Assembly: GCF_014650915.1 (NCBI RefSeq)
Contig: NZ_BMVW01000016.1
Coordinates: forward strand, 124,001 to 188,000
Source: Streptomyces poonensis
GTDB lineage: Bacteria; Actinomycetota; Actinomycetes; Streptomycetales; Streptomycetaceae
Direction of reading: 5' to 3'
DNA: 64,000 nt
A program made the translations under genes and the position numbers. Of this stretch, positions 58,929 through 64,000 are shown one piece after another (within the stretch, counting starts at the first letter, position 1; the number at the start of each line of letters is the position of its first letter). The notes under the pieces are model-generated. The model was not told where the DNA came from, searched no databases, and saw only the letters and a list, made by a program, of their open reading frames with translations.

Positions 58929-60473
58929 TCAGGACACGAATGCGTTGAGCTCGTTGTCCTGGGTGGTGGTGGAGGCGGTGGCGGGACGGACGGGGGAGGC
59001 GGGGCCCGCGGTCTCGCCCCGGTAACCGGGCAGTCTGCGCACCAGATCCAGCAGTTGTCTGCACTCGTCCTCGCCGGCCAGCCGGAGGGCGGCTATCTCG
59101 CGGGCGAACTTCTGCTCCCGTCTTCCGGCCTCCCTGTTGCGGAGGATCAGCTGCACCGAGCCGCCCACCGGCCCCATGGCGGCCGCCCCGAGGGCCGCGT
59201 ACACCTCCCATGACCCTCCACCGCCCGAGATGGCGGTGTACACGGTGGAGCCCACGGTGACCAGGACTTCGACGACGGGCACCCACTCCGACGCCGCGAC
59301 CGGCCGGTGCCGTTCGTCGGCGAGGCGGACGATCTCCTTGTTGAGGGTGAGGTACCGGTCGAAGACATGGCCCACCGAGTCGCTGAAGGCGGCCGGGTCG
59401 TCGGTCAGCGCGTTGAAGGCCCTCATATAGCCGTGCCAGACGGCGGAGTCGCGCAGGGTGCCGATGTCCTCCAGCGCCAGCAGGTCGAGGGCCGAGGGGG
59501 TGAGACGGTCCTGGACGGCGGCGAACATCTGCTGTCTCAGGAACACGACCAACTGCTCGGGATCGTCGATCAGCGCCGGGTTCGCGCGTGCCTCGCGTGC
59601 CTCCTGCAGGGCGATCCGGCGCAGGCTGCCCACCGGGGTGAGCGGGTAGCGGCCCAGGGCGTCGGCCAGGTTGACGTTGTAGATGAGGTCCAGCAGCTGC
59701 TTGATCTCTCCGGCGAACTCCTTGTTCCCGTCGTACACGCCCTCGACGACGTCGGTGCCGGGTGCCGTCACGAACTCCTTGTACAGGGTGTTCCGCACGA
59801 CGAGCTCGCCCTTGACGTTGAGCTCGTTGCTGAAGCCGACGACGGCGCCGAGTCTGCGCCGGAACTGGTTGATGTGCTCAGGGGCCACACCGACCTGTTC
59901 CGCGAGAAGGTCGATCTGCTTGGCGCTCAGCGCCTGGACCTTCTCGGAGAAGGGCTGGAAGAGCCTGGACGTCGCCCGGGTGTAGTTCTCCTGGTCGTCC
60001 CAGGAGAGGCGGACGCACCGCACCCGGTCCGTGGCCGGCAGGCTCTCGACGGTCTCCTGCCAGGCGATGAGAGCGGCGCGGTCCACGTTCAGATAGGAGG
60101 GGGGCTCCTCGGCCGGGTCGTGCTCCGCCAGCAGGAAGGGCACGAGGGCGCCGGAGGCGAGGAGCTTCTGGTGTGCCGCGCGGGCCGCGCCGCCCTCGGT
60201 CAGATCACGGCTGATCGCGCGGTTGTTGTAGAAGAACGCCCGGTTGATCACGACCTGCTCGGCGTTGATGAGACTGCGGAAGTACTCGGCCCGGACCTGC
60301 CTGCCCCGCTTCCGCTCCACCTGGAGCAGGGACTTCCCCTTCTTGATCATCTTTTTGGTCATGTCCGCGGGGACCCACTGGTTGTCCAGTGACTGGGCTA
60401 TCACCGCTCCCCGGGTGAGCTGCTCCGGCTCGATCGGCGTCAGTAAGGAATCGCTGCCGTTCAGGTCGATCAT
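58929..60473 (-). CDS. Unrecognised 514-residue protein with TTA codon and C-terminal hydrophobic segment
   Basis: I do not recognise a family. Residues 35-115 are basic and helical (KKMIKKGKSLLQVERKRGRQ; SLINAEQVVINRAFFYNNRAISRDL). Residues 120-400 are mixed helical, with VRCVRLSWDDQENYTRATSRLF and RLGAVVGFSNELNVKGELVVRNTLYKEFV. Two hydrophobic helices follow (EWVPVVEVLVTVGSTVYTAIS and WEVYAALGAAAMGPVGGSVQLIL), then a charged end. Codon 10 (60446-60444, SDSLLTP) is TTA, so bldA control is likely. ATG 60473 follows GGGGGAG. It sits between a siderophore synthetase (55 bases upstream) and a Nudix gene (27 bases downstream), all on one strand. Confidence 0.7.
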   Translation of the reverse strand: MIDLNGSDSLLTPIEPEQLTRGAVIAQSLDNQWVPADMTKKMIKKGKSLLQVERKRGRQVRAEYFRSLINAEQVVINRAFFYNNRAISRDLTEGGAARAAHQKLLASGALVPFLLAEHDPAEEPPSYLNVDRAALIAWQETVESLPATDRVRCVRLSWDDQENYTRATSRLFQPFSEKVQALSAKQIDLLAEQVGVAPEHINQFRRRLGAVVGFSNELNVKGELVVRNTLYKEFVTAPGTDVVEGVYDGNKEFAGEIKQLLDLIYNVNLADALGRYPLTPVGSLRRIALQEAREARANPALIDDPEQLVVFLRQQMFAAVQDRLTPSALDLLALEDIGTLRDSAVWHGYMRAFNALTDDPAAFSDSVGHVFDRYLTLNKEIVRLADERHRPVAASEWVPVVEVLVTVGSTVYTAISGGGGSWEVYAALGAAAMGPVGGSVQLILRNREAGRREQKFAREIAALRLAGEDECRQLLDLVRRLPGYRGETAGPASPVRPATASTTTQDNELNAFVS

Positions 60474-60528
60474 GGCGGTACTCCCCCTGTGAGCTCCGAG
60501 GCGTTCAGTCTCTGGAGTATGGCGAGTG

Positions 60529-62070
60529 CTACACGGGGCGTACAGATGTGAAGAGGGGCGAGAGTTCCGTCCAGATGTCGCCGGAGCGCGTCGGGGAGAG
60601 ACGCATGAGGGTGAGGGCCTTCGTGGGCAGGGGCTCCGCTACGAGCGATGTCCGGTCCGCCGTGCGCGGCAGGTCGGGTACGGCCGTGGACAGCGCCTCC
60701 CGGAGCGCGGGCGCCGAGCCCGCCGTCGCGCCCAGGGCGCCCGCCACCAGGGAGCCGAACAGCTTGCGGCGCAGGGCGGTCTCGTCGTCGGTGATGTTGC
60801 GGCCGGTCAGGTTCGGCAGCGGGACGCCGTGGCGGGCCAGCCGGGCCGGGCTGATCCGGATGTCGGCCAGGTCGCGGTAGACGAGCCGGACGGGGGCGCC
60901 CAGGGGGGACAGGACGACGAGCAGGTTCTGGCCGTGCGCCTCCAGGGCCACGCCCAGGTCCAGCAGGCGCAGACCGACCGCGAGCATCAGGCGGGCGAAC
61001 TCGGCCAGCCAGGGGCGGGACCGGGGCAGACCGGTGGCCGGGAGGGCGGCCACCGGTACGACGCGCTCGCCGGCGCCGCTCGCCGCGTACGCGTCCGGCG
61101 GCTCGCGCAGCACCGCCGCCAGGTCCGGGGTGCCCGCGGTGACGGCGCCCAGGGTGCGGGTGACGTGCAGCAGACCGTCCGTGCGGGCGGCCACGGTCTC
61201 CGCGAACGCCGAGATCGTCATGGACCTCTCGACCGAGGCGACGGAGATGTCCCGTACGGAGGACGTCAGGCGGGAGCTCAGAGCCGTCTTGAGGTGCGGT
61301 CCGGCACCGGGGCCGCCGTCGGGGAGGGCCAGGGTGCGCAGGGACATCAAGGGGTGCGCCGCGATGCCGCCGGGTGCGGCGGGGCACTTCAGGACGTGGT
61401 CGGCCTGCCAGGGGTGGACCGGGACCAGCACCCGTCGCCCGTCGCGGAAACGGTCCGGCCAGTCGCCCACGACCCGGCAGCCGTCCGTTCCTCCGGTGAG
61501 TTCGGCCAGGCCGAGCCGGACGACCGGCCGGTGCTCCGGCGCGTACGCCAGCTGCTCGGCCACGGAGAAGCCCGGGCGGGAGCGGCAGTTGGGGTGGTAG
61601 GGGTGGCCGTCGACGATCCGCTGCTCCCACTCCGCGCTGGTGGTGGGTTCCGGACCGCCGTCCGGCTGGTCGGCGCGCGACAAGGCCAGCGAGGCGGTGC
61701 TGTCGTCGAGTTCGGCGGCGAACTGTGCACCGTACGGTACGGCGAGGGCCGCCATCAGTCGCGCCGCCCGGTCGTGGGGACGGCCGTCGAGCCGTACCTC
61801 CGTGACGTACCCGGTGGTCGCGTACGGGTCCGGATGCGGGCCGTGCAGTCTGCGCCCGTCGGTGAGATGGAGGGTCATACCGTCGTGGCCGGGCTCGCGG
61901 CGCGCGATCCAGGGCAGCGGCTCGTACGCGAGGGCGCGCCACAGCCGGGTCAGCACGGCCGCGCGGGCGCCGGGGAGCGCGTCCGCGTACGGCCGTGCCA
62001 GATCGGGGCGTACGGCGGCGAGTTCCTCGGCGAGCGCGGCCTCGGCCTCGGGCGCGGGGGGACGGTGCAC
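60529..62070 (-). CDS. IucA/IucC-family NIS siderophore synthetase
   Basis: A 513-residue NRPS-independent siderophore synthetase, which uses ATP to join a carboxylate (such as citrate) to an amine or alcohol. Landmarks: GHPYHPNCRSRPGFS (the family GHPxHPxxKxRxG block, here with Cys-Arg for the usual lysine), VPVHPWQADHVLKC, LSSRLTSSVRDISVAS, LEAHGQNLLVVLSPLGAP, YRDLADIRISPARL and KLFGSLVAGAL. GTG 62070 has GAGGAG 7 bases upstream, so the open frame to 62238 is probably leader. It is divergent from a second synthetase and heads a possible three-gene operon. Confidence 0.9.
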   Translation of the reverse strand: MHRPPAPEAEAALAEELAAVRPDLARPYADALPGARAAVLTRLWRALAYEPLPWIARREPGHDGMTLHLTDGRRLHGPHPDPYATTGYVTEVRLDGRPHDRAARLMAALAVPYGAQFAAELDDSTASLALSRADQPDGGPEPTTSAEWEQRIVDGHPYHPNCRSRPGFSVAEQLAYAPEHRPVVRLGLAELTGGTDGCRVVGDWPDRFRDGRRVLVPVHPWQADHVLKCPAAPGGIAAHPLMSLRTLALPDGGPGAGPHLKTALSSRLTSSVRDISVASVERSMTISAFAETVAARTDGLLHVTRTLGAVTAGTPDLAAVLREPPDAYAASGAGERVVPVAALPATGLPRSRPWLAEFARLMLAVGLRLLDLGVALEAHGQNLLVVLSPLGAPVRLVYRDLADIRISPARLARHGVPLPNLTGRNITDDETALRRKLFGSLVAGALGATAGSAPALREALSTAVPDLPRTADRTSLVAEPLPTKALTLMRLSPTRSGDIWTELSPLFTSVRPV

Positions 62071-62116
62071 GAGCGGGCTCCTCGGGTACGGAATCGGTGC
62101 GGGGGCGGCGTACGGC

Positions 62117-62161
62117 GGACACCGGCGCGCCGCGGCGGACAGCCGTGCGCCGCCGGTGTCC
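62117..62161. repeat. Inverted repeat between the two synthetase genes
   Basis: GGACACCGGCG (62117-62127) and CGCCGGTGTCC (62151-62161), perfect 11-base arms 23 bases apart, between the divergent starts. Candidate operator or leader hairpin. No iron-box (DmdR/IdeR-like TTAGGTTAGG) is visible in this region. Confidence 0.6.
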
Positions 62162-62259
62162 GCGTGCGCCGGCACGGCTTCACGTCGACGTGCACGGACG
62201 GCCGGAACGGGCCCATGCCGGCGTACGGCGACAGACATACTGATCATCCAGCGCACCGT

Positions 62260-63804
62260 ATGGAACGAATGGACCCCGTGGACGCCATGCAGGATGCCAT
62301 GCACCCCTGGGACGACGTCGGCGCGACGGCCGACGCGTACGCCGCCGCTCCGCTCCTCAATTGTCTGCTGCGGGAGGTGGGGGAGCGGACCGGGCCGGAC
62401 GAGTACCGGCTGAAAACCACCGGGCAGCTGCTGCGGGTCCGCGGCACCAGACGCCCCGCCGACCCCGAACTGCACAGAGACGGCCTCTGGCACCGCCTCA
62501 CCCACGCCGAACTGGTCAAACTCACCGCCGAGGTGCTGCGCCGCCACACCGGGCTCGTCAACTCCGAAGTGCCCGCCGAGATGCTCGACAGCCGGGATGC
62601 GGTGGCCGCCGTCCTCGCCGCACGCGCGCGCGTGACGCCGCCCGGCGACCCGTACCTCCGCTCGGAGCAGTCACTGATCACCGGGCATCCGCATCACCCC
62701 GCCCCCAAGGCCCGCGGCGGCGGCCCGGTCGCGGGCTGGCTGCCGTACGCGCCCGAGGCGTACGCCCGGTTTCCGCTCACGCTGCTCGGGGTGCGTGAGG
62801 ACGTGCTCGTGGAGGAGGGCGACACCGCGGCCCTGGACGCCCTCGGCACAGCCCCGCCCGGCTACCGGCTGCTGCCCGCGCACCCCTGGCAGCTGTCCCT
62901 CGTCGGGCGGGAGCTGGCGGAGGCGTTCACGGACGGGCGACTGGTGCGGGTCGGTCCCGCGCCGTACGAGGTGTGGCCCACGGCGGCGATCCGCACGGTG
63001 TACGTCCCCGGGACGGTGCGGAGGGGCGATGACCGTGATCTCTTCCTCAAGTTCAGCCTGGACGTGCGCATCACCAACGACATCCGCCGGCTCTGGCGCC
63101 ACGACCTGCTGAAACTCCGCCGTACGGATGCCGCGACGGCCGCCGCCTTCGCCGCTCTGCCCGGCCCGGCGGCGTGGCTGAGCGACCGCGGCTACCGCAC
63201 CGCGCGTTTCGCCTTCGAGGAGCTGGCCGTGCTGGTGCGCGACGGGCTGCGGGAGCACGTCGCGCCCGGTTCCGGTGCGACGCCGCTGCTCGTGGCCGCG
63301 CTGGTGGAGGGGTTCGACGGCAATCCGCTGGACCGCGTCACGGACCCGGCGGCCTGGTGGGAGGCGTATCTGCGGCACATGGTGCCCCCGGTGCTGGAGG
63401 CCTTCGCGCGGCACGGCGTCGTCCTGGAGGCGCACGCGCAGAACAGCCTGGTCGCCGTGGACGACGCCGGTCTGCCCGTACAGGCGCTGTTCCGGGACGC
63501 GGAGGGCGTGAAGCTGCTGCCGGACGTCTCCCGGGCCGCCGGGTGGGAGCGGCTGGTGTACTGCCTGGTCGTCAACCACCTGATGGAGCTGGCGGCGGTG
63601 CTGGCCGAGCGGTGGCCGGGCTTCGACCCGTGGCCGGCCGTACGGCGGGAGCTGGCCGCCCGCCGTGACGAGGTGCCGGAGGCCGCGGAGCTGCTCGCCT
63701 CGCCCACCCTCCCCGGGAAGACGAACCTCCTGCTCCGCTGGACGGGCGCGGACGGGGCGGACGCCCGTTATCTGCCGCTGCCCAACCCGCTCCACCGCGG
63801 CTGA
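62260..63804 (+). CDS. IucA/IucC-family NIS siderophore synthetase
   Basis: A 514-residue synthetase of the same family as the divergent gene. Landmarks: LITGHPHHPAPKARGG, LPAHPWQLSLVGREL, FLKFSLDVRITNDIRRLWRHD, VLEAHAQNSLVAVDDAGLP and ALFRDAEGVKLLPDVS, with KTNLLLRW near the end. It keeps the lysine in HPAPK that its neighbour lacks and the canonical KFSLDVRITNDIR, so the two differ in subtype and may catalyse consecutive condensations. ATG 62260 has no ribosome site (62269 also open); the start region is likely near the transcription start. Confidence 0.9.
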   Translation: MERMDPVDAMQDAMHPWDDVGATADAYAAAPLLNCLLREVGERTGPDEYRLKTTGQLLRVRGTRRPADPELHRDGLWHRLTHAELVKLTAEVLRRHTGLVNSEVPAEMLDSRDAVAAVLAARARVTPPGDPYLRSEQSLITGHPHHPAPKARGGGPVAGWLPYAPEAYARFPLTLLGVREDVLVEEGDTAALDALGTAPPGYRLLPAHPWQLSLVGRELAEAFTDGRLVRVGPAPYEVWPTAAIRTVYVPGTVRRGDDRDLFLKFSLDVRITNDIRRLWRHDLLKLRRTDAATAAAFAALPGPAAWLSDRGYRTARFAFEELAVLVRDGLREHVAPGSGATPLLVAALVEGFDGNPLDRVTDPAAWWEAYLRHMVPPVLEAFARHGVVLEAHAQNSLVAVDDAGLPVQALFRDAEGVKLLPDVSRAAGWERLVYCLVVNHLMELAAVLAERWPGFDPWPAVRRELAARRDEVPEAAELLASPTLPGKTNLLLRWTGADGADARYLPLPNPLHRG

Positions 63805-63816
63805 CGCCCTCGGGAA

Positions 63817-64000
63817 TCAGCCCGCGTGGTCGTCGTGGCCCCGCAGGTGCAGTGAGCGCAGGGCCGCTTCGAGGGCGAAGCGGTGGTCGGGGTCGGCGAG
63901 CCGGTCGCCCAGGTAGGTGTCCAGGTTCCGCAGGCGGTAGCGGACGGTCTGGGCGTGCACGCCCAGCATCTCGCCCACCTGCTCGGCGGGCGCCCGGGTG
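63817..64000 (-). CDS. PucR/CdaR-type regulator, C-terminal helix-turn-helix (partial)
   Basis: Only the C-terminal end is inside the window; the gene continues beyond 64000. The visible part translates as TRAPAEQVGEMLGVHAQTVRYRLRNLD, then DRLADPDHRFALEAALRSLHLRG, the PucR-type terminal helix-turn-helix (HTH_30). Such regulators often respond to purine or sugar-acid metabolites. It converges on the plus-strand synthetase with only a 12-base gap. Confidence 0.8.
   Translation of the reverse strand, partial: TRAPAEQVGEMLGVHAQTVRYRLRNLDTYLGDRLADPDHRFALEAALRSLHLRGHDDHAG

Noticed and set aside
62071..62259. Iron box (DmdR/IdeR) between the siderophore synthetase genes
   Set aside because: No TTAGGTTAGG-like palindrome is present; only a GC inverted repeat is seen.

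Overview
This window is Streptomyces-like chromosomal DNA. It is very GC-rich, its coding frames are strongly G/C-biased at the third codon position, and it carries actinomycete-typical families: a LAL-type LuxR regulator, XRE/DUF397/anti-sigma-like ATPase triads, Spo0M, a transmembrane Ser/Thr kinase, IucA/IucC siderophore synthetases, and leucine TTA codons in only a few genes. I see no insertion sequence, phage, CRISPR array, rRNA or ordinary tRNA. Gene calls rest on translated motifs and context only; no database was searched.

Layout. 0-7 kb: end of a formate dehydrogenase operon (delta subunit), a two-component system, a DUF418-like membrane protein, Spo0M and a Ser/Thr kinase. 7.2-13.2 kb: a small secreted protein, then a tartrate/dicarboxylate module (DctA, glycerate kinase, LysR, tartrate/D-malate dehydrogenase) with one T-N11-A type inverted repeat upstream of three of its genes. 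13.2-21.1 kb: an NCS1 permease with its GntR regulator, then a five-gene nickel/peptide ABC importer with a Nur-box-like site at its promoter. 21.2-27.1 kb: trypsin, a LAL regulator and an acyl-CoA synthetase. 27.1-30.3 kb: a Vat-type acetyltransferase, an ABC-F protein and a TetR regulator, forming a likely antibiotic-resistance locus.

31.7-42.1 kb is a purine-to-glycerate catabolic region. It has glyoxylate carboligase, tartronate semialdehyde reductase and hydroxypyruvate isomerase (the glyoxylate branch); OHCU decarboxylase, HIU hydrolase and urate oxidase (urate to allantoin); 8-oxoguanine deaminase (which makes urate); and an NCS2 urate/xanthine permease. A 15-bp palindrome is shared by the gcl and hyi promoter regions. 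The glycerate made here could feed the glycerate kinase at 9.8 kb.

42.1-64 kb is mixed: a GH89 alpha-N-acetylglucosaminidase, a haem peroxidase with a TTA codon, a candidate small RNA with a tRNA-like cloverleaf and its own terminator (47.45-47.59 kb), a phosphatase, a three-gene envelope-stress-like cluster (coiled-coil, holin-like, DUF3618), a WhiJ-like regulatory triad, an imine reductase, an AlaA-type aminotransferase divergent from an HxlR regulator with twin operators, a VWA protein pair, and finally two divergent NIS siderophore synthetases. One synthetase heads a possible operon with an unrecognised TTA-containing protein and a Nudix hydrolase. The window ends inside a PucR-type regulator.
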